Positions 6,215 to 17,584 are shown, numbered from the stretch's first letter. The stretch is DNA of 41,414 bases from an uncultured Collinsella sp. (GCA_900552145.1 URYW01000009.1:1-41414); one strand, 5' to 3'. Translations and numbers: made by a program. The notes: generated by a model from the letters alone, not told the origin.

Positions 6215-7570
6215 ATGTCTGCTATTGATATTGTGCTTGTTGCGATCGCCTTGGTGGCGGTGGGGGTTGCTGTGGCTTGCGCCCTCCAGCTCAAGAGCCT
6301 GCGTGCCGAGTTGCGGGAGCGTGGCGACAGTAGCGCGGAAACGCTGGCAGCACTCGAGCAGGCCAACAACGCGCTCGATGCCCTGAACGTCGCGCTGGCC
6401 GAAACTCACCGCACGGCCAATGCCATCGCGCAGCAGCAGACGACAGATGCGGCCGTGGAGCAGCAACGTTACCTGACCATCGCACGTGAGTTTTCGCAAG
6501 CTGGTGACCGGATGGATGACCTGCGCCGCGAGACGGCCCAACAGCTCGGTGCCAACCGCGAGGGCATCGAGCATCGCCTGGACAAGGTGCGCGAGACGGT
6601 CGATGCCCAGCTGGGTGCTATCCGCAAAGACAACAACGTGCAACTCGATCAGATGCGCGCAACGGTGGACGAGAAGCTCTCCCGCACGCTCAACGATCGC
6701 CTGTCGGCATCGTTTAAGCAGGTGAGCGACCAGCTCGAGGCCGTGTACAAGGGCCTGGGCGACATGCAATCCATCGCCACCGGCGTGGGCGATCTTAAGC
6801 GCGTGCTGGGCAATGTGAAGGCGCGTGGCATTTTGGGCGAGGTGCAGCTGGGTGCAATTCTGGCGGACATCCTCACGCCCGACCAGTATCTGGAAAACGT
6901 TGCCACCAGGCCCGGCGCCTCGGAGCGCGTTGAGTTTGCCGTCAAGCTGCCGGTGGACGAGGGCGATCCCGTGCTGCTGCCGATCGACTCCAAATTCCCG
7001 GGCGACGCGTACGAGCATCTGCTCGACGCCCAGGAGTCGGGCGATGCGGAGGCCGTTGCCGCGGCACGCAAGACGCTCGATATGATGGTGAAGCGCGAGG
7101 CCAAGGACATCTGCGAAAAGTACCTGAGCGTGCCCGCGACGACCAACTTTGGCATTCTGTTCGTGCCGTTTGAGGGACTGTACGCCGAGGTCGTCAGCCG
7201 CCCCGGGCTTATCGAGACCCTGGGCCGCGACTATCACGTCAACGTAGCCGGTCCCAGCACCATGGCTGCCATTCTCAACAGCCTGCAGATGAGCTACCAG
7301 ACGTTTAGGCTGCAAAAACGTACCGACGACGTACTGCGCGTGCTCTCTGCTGTCAAGGCCGAGTTGCCACGCTATCAGGCGGCGCTGCGCCGCGCCCAGC
7401 AGCAGATCGAGACCGCGGGCAAAACGGTTGAGGGCATCATCACCACGCGTACAAATGTCATGGAGCGCAAGCTCAAGGACATCGACGCGCTGGAAGACGC
7501 CAACCAAGCCGATGAGATCTTGGGACTCACATCAGCGGAGCTGCTCGCAGGCCAAAAAGACGAGGACTAG
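6215..7570 (+). CDS. rmuC: RmuC family DNA recombination protein
   Basis: A 451-residue RmuC homologue, a family that limits inversions and recombination at inverted repeats. It has one N-terminal membrane anchor (residues 3-25), a coiled coil rich in Ala/Glu/Arg (about 30-175), then the RmuC nuclease-like core with GNVKARGILGEVQLG, LPIDSKFPGDAY and FVPFEGLYAEV. The C-terminal block holds LNSLQMSYQTFRLQKR. The core Asp/Lys of DSKFP match the PD-(D/E)XK-like fold proposed for RmuC. The ATG at 6215 follows GGCGGAG. It is followed by a 123-bp gap before the ABC gene. Its presence in a palindrome-rich region is notable but not evidence of a link. Confidence 0.93.
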   Translation: MSAIDIVLVAIALVAVGVAVACALQLKSLRAELRERGDSSAETLAALEQANNALDALNVALAETHRTANAIAQQQTTDAAVEQQRYLTIAREFSQAGDRMDDLRRETAQQLGANREGIEHRLDKVRETVDAQLGAIRKDNNVQLDQMRATVDEKLSRTLNDRLSASFKQVSDQLEAVYKGLGDMQSIATGVGDLKRVLGNVKARGILGEVQLGAILADILTPDQYLENVATRPGASERVEFAVKLPVDEGDPVLLPIDSKFPGDAYEHLLDAQESGDAEAVAAARKTLDMMVKREAKDICEKYLSVPATTNFGILFVPFEGLYAEVVSRPGLIETLGRDYHVNVAGPSTMAAILNSLQMSYQTFRLQKRTDDVLRVLSAVKAELPRYQAALRRAQQQIETAGKTVEGIITTRTNVMERKLKDIDALEDANQADEILGLTSAELLAGQKDED

Positions 7571-7693
7571 CTGCATCTGACGGCTGTGCGCCTGTACGAG
7601 CACGGCGCGGGCGCTTTTCGCATCGCGCTTGCCTGAAGTGCGCTTTAGTGTGCAACAATGGCGTTTCGCCCTATCAGACGCGAAAGGAAGCCC

Positions 7694-9496
<1,803 letters not shown>

Positions 9497-9559
9497 GCGT
9501 CTCGGACGTGGGACAATTGTGCCCATAAGTTTATTGTGCCGTTGAGCCGAGGAGTCGTT

Positions 9560-10225
9560 ATGCCACGCGAGACCAATGCCGCCAAGCGCGAGCGCGCCAT
9601 CGAGGTGTGCGAGCGCCTCAACCGCCGCTATGGCCCGGTCGAGTGCTTTTTGGACCACGAGAATCCTTTCCGCCTGCTGATCGCCGTGCTACTTTCGGCG
9701 CAAACGACCGACGCGCAGGGCAACAAGGTGACGCCGCGGCGGTTTGCCCAGTGGCCCACGCCCGAGGCCATGGCCGGGGCGAGTGTTGCCGACGTGGCGG
9801 ACACGATCAAGTCGCTCGGCTTCTACAAGAGCAAAGCCAAGCATGCCGTGGAGGCCGCCCAGATGATCGTCGCCGATTACGACGGTGTGGTGCCGGCGGA
9901 TATGAAGGAGCTCGTCAAGCTGCCGGGTGTGGGGCGCAAGACCGCGAACATCGTGCTCAACGTGGGGTATGGCATTGTGGAAGGCATTGCGGTGGACACG
10001 CACGTCAACCGCATCGCGCACCGCCTGATGCTGAGTCCCAAGACACATGCCAAGGAGCCGCTCAAGACCGAGCAGGATCTGCTCAAGATTCTGCCGCACG
10101 AGTATTGGGAGTCGGTCAACCATCAGTGGATCACCTTTGGTCGCGAGATCTGCGACGCTCGCAAGCCCAAATGCGACGAGTGCCCGCTGGCAGATTTGTG
10201 CCCCAGCGTGCGCGTAGCGGGGTAG
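9560..10225 (+). CDS. nth: Endonuclease III
   Basis: A 221-residue bifunctional DNA glycosylase/AP lyase that removes oxidised pyrimidines in base-excision repair. It has the HhH motif LPGVGRKTAN with catalytic Lys127, Asp146 in VDTHV, and a complete C-x6-C-x2-C-x5-C Fe-S motif (Cys198, 205, 208, 214). Length is as usual for Nth. The ATG at 9560 follows GAGG. The intact cluster contrasts with the cluster-less MutY-like protein at 1623. It lies 63 bp after the ABC transporter and may share its transcript. Confidence 0.96.
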   Translation: MPRETNAAKRERAIEVCERLNRRYGPVECFLDHENPFRLLIAVLLSAQTTDAQGNKVTPRRFAQWPTPEAMAGASVADVADTIKSLGFYKSKAKHAVEAAQMIVADYDGVVPADMKELVKLPGVGRKTANIVLNVGYGIVEGIAVDTHVNRIAHRLMLSPKTHAKEPLKTEQDLLKILPHEYWESVNHQWITFGREICDARKPKCDECPLADLCPSVRVAG

Positions 10226-10329
10226 GGCGGAACGCATCTTCGTCTGGCGTTTTTTGCGGGGCTGGGTTTGCCCTTGAGCCGGAGTCCTCTCCATGCGCTA
10301 CCATGAATGACAATGTATTTGACGTACGA

Positions 10330-10357
10330 CCCGCCGAGCTTGCCCCGGCGGGCTTTT
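10330..10357 (+). terminator. Terminator or leader hairpin between nth and mfd
   Basis: CCCGCC (10330-10335) and GGCGGG (10347-10352) form a GC stem followed by CTTTT. It lies 104 bp after the nth stop and only 25 bp before the mfd start. It could terminate nth or act as an attenuator in an mfd leader. Confidence 0.55.
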
Positions 10358-10382
10358 GGCGTTGCAATGCCGGAGGAACAGC

Positions 10383-13300
10383 ATGCTCATTCACCGTATA
10401 GCCGCGCAGCTCTACACTGCCGAGGCGCTGCAGACCGTCGAGGCCGGACTCGATGCCGGCGAGGACGTGACGCTGGCCGTGTCGCAGTCGGGTCGCACGC
10501 TTATGGCGGCCGCCCAGTTTGCGCGCCGTCCGCGCCCGACGGTCTACATTGTGAGCGGCGAGGATGCGGCCGATCGCGCCGCACGTAGTCTGGCCGCCTA
10601 TGTGGGCCTCGCGCGCGTGTGCCGCTTTCCCGAGCGCAAGGACTACCCTTGGCGCGAGCAGGCGCCCGACGACGCCGTGGTAGCCCAGCGCTGCGAGGCG
10701 CTCGGGCGCATCGTGCGCGGCGACAACTGCATCATGGTCGCCTCGGCTCGCGCGCTGCTGCGCTGCGTGCCGCCGGTCGAGAGCCGCTACTGGGAGTCCA
10801 CTACTTTTGCGGTGGGCGAGGAGATTCCTTTTGACGAGGTGCCGCAGCGTCTGGTGGGCATGGGCTACACCAATGCCGGCGCCGCCGACGCGCCCGGCCT
10901 GTTCCGTGTGCACGGCGACACCGTCGAGGTGTTTCCCGCGCAGGAAAAGGCGCCCGTGCGCATTGAATTTTTCGGCGACGAGATCGACCGCATCCGCCGC
11001 ATGGTGAGCTCTACGGGGCAGACCATCGGCAACGAGGACAGCATCGAGATCTTCCCCTGTCGCGAGCTCGCACTCACCGACGACGCCGTCCACAACATGC
11101 ATGTGGCGCTCTACCGCGCCAGCCAGGACGACAGCAAGTTGGCGGCGCTGCTCGAGATGGTGGATGCGCGCATCGTCACGCCTGAGCTTGACCGCTTTTT
11201 GCCGGTGATGTACGGCCAGACCGTGAGCCCGCTGTCGCATGTGAGCGGCAAGGCGCTCGTGGTGCTGTCCGAGCCGCGCTCGCTGTTCGACGATTGCCTG
11301 CGCGCCTACGAGGATATCGAGGCACGTGCCGGCGAGGCGGGGGTCGACCGTCTGGACGGCCTGTACGTGCGTGCCCAGCAACTCGACTTTGGTTCCCAAC
11401 AACGCCTGAACTATGTGAGCCTCATCCGTGCCGGCGGTGCGGTGACGGCCGAGCTCAAGATTGAGCAGCCTGCCATCGCAGGCTCGGACAACCGTTTTAT
11501 GACGCGCATCCAGGAGGTCGTGGGCAAGCGCTATGCCTGTGTGTTTGCCATCCCCGACCGCGGTGCGCGCGAGTCGATGGAGCTCACCTTTGGCGACGAG
11601 GGCATTACCTTTGAGGAATCGCTGACCGCGGCGCCCGAAAATGCCGGTGCCATCGGCGACCGCGTGCGCGTGGCAGCGGCGGATTCCGCCGACCGTGCCG
11701 CACGCCAGGGGGCCCATGCTTCCATTCGCGAGCGTAAGGCCGACGCGCTCAACGCCCGTTCGCTCGAGGCGGGCGCCGCGCAGGCTGCCGCCGGCGCTGC
11801 CGTGCCCACCATCTCGCGCGGGCGCGTGACCTTTGTGGACGCTGCCCTGCCGCAGGGCGTGGTGGTGCCCGATGCCAACCTGGCCGTGTTCTCGATCGCC
11901 GACCTCAACGCCCGCATGGATGCCAACCGCGTGCGCAGCCGCCGCAAGGTTGACATTACGCAGATCACCTTCCCGTTTAAGCCGGGCGACTACGTGGTGC
12001 ACGCTACCCACGGCATCGCACTCTTTAGCGAGATCGCGCGCCAGGAAGTGGGCGGCAAGGAACGCGACTACTTTTTGCTGGAATATGCCGATGGTGACAA
12101 GCTCTACGTGCCGCTCGAGCAAGTCGACCGTATCACGCGATACGTTGGTCCCGACGGCGATAAGCCGCGCTTGACCAGGCTCAACACCGCCGACTGGACG
12201 CGGGCTACCAACAAGGCGCGCAAGAATGCCAAAAAGCTGGCGTTTGACCTGGTCGACCTCTATACGCGCCGCTCGTCGATTACCGGTATCGCCTGTCCGC
12301 CCGATACGCCCGAGCAGATCGAGATGGAGCAGAGCTTTCCCTACGACGAGACGCGCGACCAGCTGGAGGCTATCGCCGACATCAAGGCCGACATGGAGGC
12401 GCCCAAGCCCATGGACCGCCTGCTGTGCGGCGACGTGGGTTTCGGCAAGACCGAGGTCGCCTTGCGCGCGGCCTTTAAGTGCGTGGACTCCGGCCGCCAA
12501 GTCATGGTGCTCTGCCCCACGACCATTCTGGCCCAGCAGCACTACGAGACGTTCTTTGAGCGCTTTGCCCCGTTTGGCCTGGAGGTCGAGGTGCTCAGCC
12601 GCTTCCGCACCCCGGCGCAGCAAAAGCGTGCGCTCAAGGCGTTTGCCGAGGGCACGATTGATGTACTCATCGGCACGCACCGCTTGCTTTCTGCCGACGT
12701 GAACCCCAAGAACCTGGGCTTGGTGATCATCGACGAAGAGCAGCGCTTTGGTGTGCAGCACAAGGAGCAGCTCAAAAACCTGCGCGAGCAAATCGACGTG
12801 CTCACGCTTTCGGCCACGCCGATTCCGCGAACCATGCAGATGGCCACGAGCGGCGTGCGCGACATGAGCCTGATCACCACACCGCCGACCGGGCGTCGTC
12901 CCGTGATCGTGCACGTGGGGGAGTACGACCCCGACGTGGTGAGTGCGGCGATTCGCCTGGAGGTGGGCCGCGGCGGTCAGGTGTATTACGTGTCCAACCG
13001 CGTCAAGACCATCGACGATGCCGTGGCGCGCGTGCACGAGGCCGCGCCCGAGGCACGCGTGGGCGTGGCACACGGCAAGATGAGCCCGCGCGAGGTCGAG
13101 GACGTGATGATCGAGTTCGCGACCAAGAAGATCGACGTGCTCATCGCCACGACCATCGTGGAGAGCGGTATCGACAACGCAACGGCCAACACGCTCATCA
13201 TCGAGGACTCGCAGCGTCTGGGTCTGGCACAGCTCTACCAGCTCAAGGGCCGTGTGGGCCGCTCAGCCACGCAGGCATACGCGTACTTTATGTTCCCGGG

Positions 13301-14015
13301 TGAGCTGCCGCTTACCGAGGAGGCTACGGCGCGTCTGACCGCGCTTTCCGAGTTCCAAGACCTGGGCAGCGGCATGCGCATCGCCATGCGCGACCTGGAG
13401 ATCCGCGGCGCCGGCTCGCTCATGGGCGCCGAGCAGCACGGCAACCTGTCGAGTGTTGGCTTTGACCTGTTTACGCAGATGCTGGGCCAGGCCGTGGCCG
13501 AGGCGCGCGGCGATGACGATGCCGGCGTGGAGGCGGCGAGCGTAGGCATCAACCTGCCGGCCGATTACTTCTTGTCCGAGGAGTACATGCCGGCGGTGGA
13601 CCAGCGCGTGCTCGTGTACCGCAAGCTCGCGGCGGCTGAGGACCTGGAGAGTATCGACGAGGTGCAGGAGGAGACCGAGGCCGCGCATGGCGAGCTGCCG
13701 TTGGCGGGGCTCAACCTGTTCAACCGCGCGCGTATCCGCATCCGCGGCGAGCGCCTGGGGCTCGAGAGCGTAACGCTCAGCGGTGGGCGCATCACGTTCT
13801 TGGGTGTTGACGTGCCCAAGAAGGTGGCCTTTGAGTTTAAGACCCGCTATGGCGCGGTGAACTTCCCCAAGAGCCGCAAGCTGTCGGTGCCCTATAAGGC
13901 GGGTGCCGGCGCGGGCAGCGGCCTGGGTCGCGGCCTCGACGCCAACGACGGCACCGGCCCGGTGGCGGCGGCGCTCATGCTGCTGCAACAGTTGGGTGCC
14001 AGCGACGACGATTAA
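10383..14015 (+). CDS. mfd: Transcription-repair coupling factor Mfd
   Basis: A 1210-residue ATP-dependent translocase that removes stalled RNA polymerase and recruits UvrA. The N-terminal UvrB-like module runs to about residue 400. An Ala-rich low-complexity insertion (about 420-475) follows. The CarD-like RNA polymerase-interacting domain starts near 530 (FKPGDYVVHATHGIALF). The RecG-like motor has Walker A GDVGFGKTE (about 683), DEEQRFG (about 782), SATPIPRT and GRVGRS. The C-terminal TRCF domain covers about 1060-1155. The ATG at 10383 follows GGAGGAA. Repeat family B begins 3 bp after the stop. Confidence 0.97.
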   Translation: MLIHRIAAQLYTAEALQTVEAGLDAGEDVTLAVSQSGRTLMAAAQFARRPRPTVYIVSGEDAADRAARSLAAYVGLARVCRFPERKDYPWREQAPDDAVVAQRCEALGRIVRGDNCIMVASARALLRCVPPVESRYWESTTFAVGEEIPFDEVPQRLVGMGYTNAGAADAPGLFRVHGDTVEVFPAQEKAPVRIEFFGDEIDRIRRMVSSTGQTIGNEDSIEIFPCRELALTDDAVHNMHVALYRASQDDSKLAALLEMVDARIVTPELDRFLPVMYGQTVSPLSHVSGKALVVLSEPRSLFDDCLRAYEDIEARAGEAGVDRLDGLYVRAQQLDFGSQQRLNYVSLIRAGGAVTAELKIEQPAIAGSDNRFMTRIQEVVGKRYACVFAIPDRGARESMELTFGDEGITFEESLTAAPENAGAIGDRVRVAAADSADRAARQGAHASIRERKADALNARSLEAGAAQAAAGAAVPTISRGRVTFVDAALPQGVVVPDANLAVFSIADLNARMDANRVRSRRKVDITQITFPFKPGDYVVHATHGIALFSEIARQEVGGKERDYFLLEYADGDKLYVPLEQVDRITRYVGPDGDKPRLTRLNTADWTRATNKARKNAKKLAFDLVDLYTRRSSITGIACPPDTPEQIEMEQSFPYDETRDQLEAIADIKADMEAPKPMDRLLCGDVGFGKTEVALRAAFKCVDSGRQVMVLCPTTILAQQHYETFFERFAPFGLEVEVLSRFRTPAQQKRALKAFAEGTIDVLIGTHRLLSADVNPKNLGLVIIDEEQRFGVQHKEQLKNLREQIDVLTLSATPIPRTMQMATSGVRDMSLITTPPTGRRPVIVHVGEYDPDVVSAAIRLEVGRGGQVYYVSNRVKTIDDAVARVHEAAPEARVGVAHGKMSPREVEDVMIEFATKKIDVLIATTIVESGIDNATANTLIIEDSQRLGLAQLYQLKGRVGRSATQAYAYFMFPGELPLTEEATARLTALSEFQDLGSGMRIAMRDLEIRGAGSLMGAEQHGNLSSVGFDLFTQMLGQAVAEARGDDDAGVEAASVGINLPADYFLSEEYMPAVDQRVLVYRKLAAAEDLESIDEVQEETEAAHGELPLAGLNLFNRARIRIRGERLGLESVTLSGGRITFLGVDVPKKVAFEFKTRYGAVNFPKSRKLSVPYKAGAGAGSGLGRGLDANDGTGPVAAALMLLQQLGASDDD

Positions 14016-14018
14016 CGG

Positions 14019-14147
14019 GTCGACGCTGCAAACGCCCCATTTGGGCAATCTGACCCTCACTCGTCGGTCGCGTACGCAAGTACGCTTCCCTCCTCCTTCG
14101 GGCCACCTTGCCACAAATGGAACGTTTTCGCTTACTTATGCTCAACC
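14019..14147 (+). repeat. Structured repeat family B, copy 1
   Basis: Conserved left end GTCGACGCTGC, inner block GGCAATCTGAC, block CACCTTGC and right end ACTTATGCTCAACC. The stem arms 14030-14043 and 14114-14127 pair at 12 of 14 positions. An inner hairpin GCGTA/TACGC lies at 14070-14085. It starts 3 bp after the mfd stop. Copies 2 and 3 are at 18806 and 27260. Confidence 0.75.
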
Positions 14148-14230
14148 TGTAAGGGTATTTACGGGACAAAGCCATCTTCGTCTCACCCACATTGCAGGTT
14201 GACCGCCCTTCGCCCGACCGAAAGGAAAGC

Positions 14231-15094
14231 ATGTTCGGATACATCTATAAGAAAGATGTCGCCATTATCGCGGTTGTCCTGTGTCTTTGTCTGGGCGTGG
14301 GCAGTTTCTTCGATTATCAGATCTCGAGCGCGCTGTTCAATATCGGCAGCATGTACGGTCGCTTTATCGAGGCCGCCGGCGAGCTGCCGTTCGAGATGAC
14401 GGCAAGCGTCGCGGGCGTCATGCTCGTGCGCGCGGTGCGTTCCGACTCCAAGGGGAGCAAATGGCTCGCCGTGCTCGGTATCCTCGTCAATATTGGCCTG
14501 GCCGGCTACGAGGTCGTTTCGTCTCTGCGGGTTGGCGGCAAACTCATTGCCGTTCAGCTGGTGCTGACGTTTGTGCTGGTCATCGTCGCCAACCTTATCA
14601 TCTATCGCCTCACGCGCACGACCGAGCCCGATGAGCTCACGCGCTGGGCGTTGATGGTGCTTGCCGTGTGGGTCGCTCAGGCCATTATCCTCAACGTGAT
14701 CGTCAAACCGCTGTGGTCGCGTCCGCGCATGCGCGTGATCGAGGTCACGCCGGGGCTCAATTTTCAGCCGTGGTGGGTGATCGGCAACCCCGACAAGTGG
14801 ACTTATATCGCCACCGGTGTAATCAAGGACGGCTTTAAGTCGTTTGCGAGCGGGCACACGGCGCACGCGGCGATCGGCCTTATGCTCGCCGGGCTTCCCG
14901 CGGCGGCCTTTAAGGAAAAACCGTCGCGCCGCCGCGTGGTCTTTTGGACGGCGGCTGTGGTCGCGGCGCTCGTCGCCTTTGGCCGTATCGTGATCGGGGC
15001 GCACTTTTTGAGTGACGTGAGCTGCGGCTTTGCCCTGGTGCTGGCGCTTGAGTGCCTTGCCGCGCACATTGCCTATCCGCACGGCGTACAATAG
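14231..15094 (+). CDS. PAP2-family membrane phosphatase
   Basis: A 287-residue integral membrane protein with six or more hydrophobic segments. The three PAP2 (type 2 phosphatidic acid phosphatase) motifs are present: KPLWSRPRMR (about 159-168), FASGH (about 206-210) and GRIVIGAHFLSDV (about 251-263), including the catalytic His residues. The family dephosphorylates lipid phosphates such as undecaprenyl pyrophosphate or phosphatidic acid at the membrane. The ATG at 14231 follows GAAAGGAAAG. The exact substrate is unknown. It lies 45 bp before the aldolase-like gene. Confidence 0.87.
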   Translation: MFGYIYKKDVAIIAVVLCLCLGVGSFFDYQISSALFNIGSMYGRFIEAAGELPFEMTASVAGVMLVRAVRSDSKGSKWLAVLGILVNIGLAGYEVVSSLRVGGKLIAVQLVLTFVLVIVANLIIYRLTRTTEPDELTRWALMVLAVWVAQAIILNVIVKPLWSRPRMRVIEVTPGLNFQPWWVIGNPDKWTYIATGVIKDGFKSFASGHTAHAAIGLMLAGLPAAAFKEKPSRRRVVFWTAAVVAALVAFGRIVIGAHFLSDVSCGFALVLALECLAAHIAYPHGVQ

Positions 15095-15139
15095 CCCCGT
15101 TTGAATCATCTGGCCGATACCCGGTAAGAGAGGATTGCC

Positions 15140-16165
15140 ATGCTCGCGTTTAACAACGATTATTCCCACGGCGCACACCCGGCGGTGCTGCAGGCACTCG
15201 TCGACACCAATATGGAGCCGCAGCCCGGCTACGGTACCGATGCACATACCGAGCGTGCCAAGCAGCTTATTCGCGAGGCCTGCCAGGCCCCCGATGCCGA
15301 CGTGTTTTTTCTGGTTGGCGGCACGCAGACCAACGCGACGGTGATCGACATGCTGCTTGCGCCCTACGAGGGCGTCGTTGCTGCCGAGACTGGCCACGTT
15401 GCCTGCCACGAGGCGGGCGCCATCGAGTTTGGCGGCCACAAGGTGCTCACCATCCCCGGCTACGAGGGCAAGATGCACGCCGAGGACCTCGAGAACTATA
15501 TCCAGGTGTTCTACGAAAACGAGAGCTACGAGCACACGGTGTTCCCGGGTGCCGTGTACGTGAGCCTATCGACCGAGTACGGTACGCTGTACTCCAAGGC
15601 CGAGCTCGCGGCGATTCACGCAGTGTGTCAGAAGCGCGAGATTCCGCTGTTTGTGGATGGCGCTCGCCTGGCCTATGCGCTGGCGGCCGATGAGTGCGAC
15701 ATTACCCTGCCCGAGCTGGCGCAGCTGTGCGACGTGTTCTACATCGGCGGCACCAAGTGCGGCGCTCTGTGCGGCGAGGCCGTGGTGTTTTGCGGCATGC
15801 ACGCTCCGGCACATCCCATTCCGCGCATTAAGCAGCACGGCGCGCTGTTGGCCAAGGGCCGCCTGACGGGCGTGCAGTTTGAGGCGCTCTTTACCGACGG
15901 CCTGTATTTTGAGATTGGCCGTCAGGCGATCGAAACCGCGCAGGCGCTATGCCGCGTGCTGCACGAGCGCGGCTACCAGTTCTTTTTGGAGACGCCGACC
16001 AACCAGCAGTTCGTGATTCTGCCCAACGAGGACATGGCCCGCATTCGCGAGCATGCGGCGATCGAGTACTGGGAAAAGTACGACGAGACCCACACGGTGG
16101 TGCGTTTTTGTACCAGCTGGGCCACGACGCAGGAGGACATCGACGCACTGGCGGCTGTCCTGTAG
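15140..16165 (+). CDS. Threonine aldolase-family PLP enzyme
   Basis: A 341-residue fold-type I PLP enzyme of the low-specificity L-threonine aldolase family, which cleaves L-threonine or allo-threonine to glycine and acetaldehyde. It starts with the family's characteristic NNDYSHGAHPAV. It also has FLVGGTQTNAT, HVACHEAGAIE, FVDGARLAYAL and the Schiff-base Lys (about residue 206) in YIGGTKCGAL. The ATG follows AGAGAGGA. A hairpin terminator follows the stop. The substrate range of this subgroup is not certain. Confidence 0.88.
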   Translation: MLAFNNDYSHGAHPAVLQALVDTNMEPQPGYGTDAHTERAKQLIREACQAPDADVFFLVGGTQTNATVIDMLLAPYEGVVAAETGHVACHEAGAIEFGGHKVLTIPGYEGKMHAEDLENYIQVFYENESYEHTVFPGAVYVSLSTEYGTLYSKAELAAIHAVCQKREIPLFVDGARLAYALAADECDITLPELAQLCDVFYIGGTKCGALCGEAVVFCGMHAPAHPIPRIKQHGALLAKGRLTGVQFEALFTDGLYFEIGRQAIETAQALCRVLHERGYQFFLETPTNQQFVILPNEDMARIREHAAIEYWEKYDETHTVVRFCTSWATTQEDIDALAAVL

Positions 16166-16182
16166 CCTGATGTAATGACGAG

Positions 16183-16225
16183 AGGCCGCCTTGCGCTGGG
16201 TTTGGCGCAGGGTGGCCTTTGCTTT
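16183..16225 (+). terminator. Intrinsic terminator after the aldolase-like gene
   Basis: AGGCCGCCTTGCGC (16183-16196) pairs with GCGCAGGGTGGCCT (16205-16218), with two G-U wobbles, followed by TTGCTTTTT. It lies within the gap before the GNAT gene. Confidence 0.8.
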
Positions 16226-16243
16226 TTGGGGGAGAAGGGTTGT

Positions 16244-16834
16244 ATGACCGAGATGTCCGAGCCGACGATTCGCCTGGCGACGCCCGAAGACGCGCCGGCG
16301 TTGCTTGCCATCTATGAGCCGTATGTGCGCCAGACGGCGATTACCTGCGAATACGAGGTGCCGAGCGTTGAGGAGTTCGCCGGGCGCATCGAACGCACAC
16401 TCAAGCGCTATCCGTATCTGGTGATGGAGCTGGGCGGGCGTCCGGTAGGCTATGCCTATGTGAGTCCGCTCAACAGCCGCGAGGCATACGACTGGTCGGT
16501 CGAGACATCGATCTACTTGGCGCGCGATGTGCGCCACGGCGGGCTGGGCCGTAAGCTGCACGATGCGCTCAAGCAGTGCCTGATCGCGATGGGCATCACC
16601 AACATGTGCGCGCTCATTGCCGTGCCGCACGACAAGGACGACGAGTATCTGACGCACAACAGTCAGGATTTCCATGCCCATATGGGCTACCGCCTGGTGG
16701 GTGCCTTTGACCGCTGCGCCCAAAAGTTCGGCCGCTGGTACGACATGTGCTGGATGGAGTTGGTCCTAGCCGAGCGCGTCCCTAACCAACCTAAGCCAAC
16801 CTGGTTCCCCGATCTCCCCAAACCTACCATTTAG
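16244..16834 (+). CDS. GNAT acetyltransferase, phosphinothricin acetyltransferase-like
   Basis: A 196-residue cytoplasmic N-acetyltransferase. It opens with TIRLATPEDAPALLAIYEPYV, then ITCEYEVPSVEEF and the acetyl-CoA loop RDVRHGGLGRKLHDAL, the arrangement of the pat/bar-like GNAT branch. The ATG at 16244 follows GGAGAAGGG; a longer reading from 16175 overlaps the terminator. The last residues (WFPDLPKPTI) and the stop codon lie in or next to a copy of repeat family D, so the C-terminus appears to have been rewritten by the repeat. The acceptor substrate is unknown. Confidence 0.85.
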   Translation: MTEMSEPTIRLATPEDAPALLAIYEPYVRQTAITCEYEVPSVEEFAGRIERTLKRYPYLVMELGGRPVGYAYVSPLNSREAYDWSVETSIYLARDVRHGGLGRKLHDALKQCLIAMGITNMCALIAVPHDKDDEYLTHNSQDFHAHMGYRLVGAFDRCAQKFGRWYDMCWMELVLAERVPNQPKPTWFPDLPKPTI

Positions 16835-16857
16835 GGACAGGTTTATTTTGGCAGGTT
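16820..16857 (-). repeat. Repeat family D, copy 1 (inverted orientation)
   Basis: AAACCTACCATTTAGGGACAG then GTTTATTTTGGCAGGTT is an imperfect palindrome. It matches copies at 24238, 26374 and 36149. It overlaps the 3' ends of both the GNAT gene and the convergent GntR gene. Confidence 0.7.
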
Positions 16858-17578
16858 AGCCGATGGGCTCGGTGTATTTGGCGCGGTCGGTGCGTTGGAT
16901 GCGCTTGGAGACATGGAGCGGGCGGCCATCGGTATCGTAGACGTAGTCGGTAATCAGGATCAGTGCCTGCCCGCGCTCCACGTTAAGCAAAAACGCCTCG
17001 TTTTGCGATGCGTAGCACACCTCAAAGGTCTTGTGTCCCTGCGCTGGCGCGCGGTGGAATTCCTGGCGCAGCGTGGCGTAGAGCGAACCGTTGATATCGC
17101 GATCGATGAGTGCTTCAAAGCTCGGTGGTAGATAGGTGGTCTCCAGGCACAGCGGCGCATCGTCCAGATAACGCAGGCGGACAAGTTTGACGAGCTTGCT
17201 GCCCACGGCGACATCGAAGAACTTGGCCGCATTGCCCGCGGCCTTGGCAAAGCCCGAGTCCACCGTGCGCGTGGTGGGCTTCATACCCTGACCCTGGACC
17301 TGTGTCGTGTAGCTCGAAAACACCAGGTTGTTCTCGTGGAGCGCCGGCGTGTCGGCCACAAAGGCGCCACGCCCGCGCTCGGTGCGCACCAGGCCCTCAT
17401 CAACGAGCACCTTAAGGGCGTGGCGTACGGTGCTACGCGACAGCCCCGATTCGTCCATGAGTTCCATCTCGGACGGCAGCTTGTCTCCGCGCGCGTAGGT
17501 GCCGGAGGCGATGCGGTCGCGCAGCATGCCCGCCAAGCGCTCGTATTGGGTCAGTCTCTTTTTAGATGAAGCGTTCAT
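16856..17578 (-). CDS. GntR/HutC-family transcriptional regulator
   Basis: A 240-residue regulator. The N-terminal winged helix (about 10-75) reads LPSEMELMDESGLSRSTVRHAL then GRGAFV. The UTRA-type effector domain follows, with LVKLVRLRYLDDAPLCLETTYLP and the terminal SKRIQRTDRAKY. HutC/UTRA regulators typically sense sugar phosphates or amino-acid derivatives. It is transcribed away from the SIS gene at 17784. The 205-bp shared region contains two near-identical 23-bp motifs, suggesting control of both genes. Its 3' end runs into repeat D copy 1. Confidence 0.92.
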   Translation of the reverse strand: MNASSKKRLTQYERLAGMLRDRIASGTYARGDKLPSEMELMDESGLSRSTVRHALKVLVDEGLVRTERGRGAFVADTPALHENNLVFSSYTTQVQGQGMKPTTRTVDSGFAKAAGNAAKFFDVAVGSKLVKLVRLRYLDDAPLCLETTYLPPSFEALIDRDINGSLYATLRQEFHRAPAQGHKTFEVCYASQNEAFLLNVERGQALILITDYVYDTDGRPLHVSKRIQRTDRAKYTEPIG

Positions 17579-17584
17579 GCGATC

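Noticed and set aside
6065..7507. 480-codon minus-strand open frame
   Set aside because: Antisense to rmuC; no family resemblance or start site.
10131..13073. 980-codon open frame on the minus strand
   Set aside because: It is the antisense shadow of nth and mfd; its composition (His/Arg/Val-rich, no domains) is typical of reverse frames in high-GC genes.
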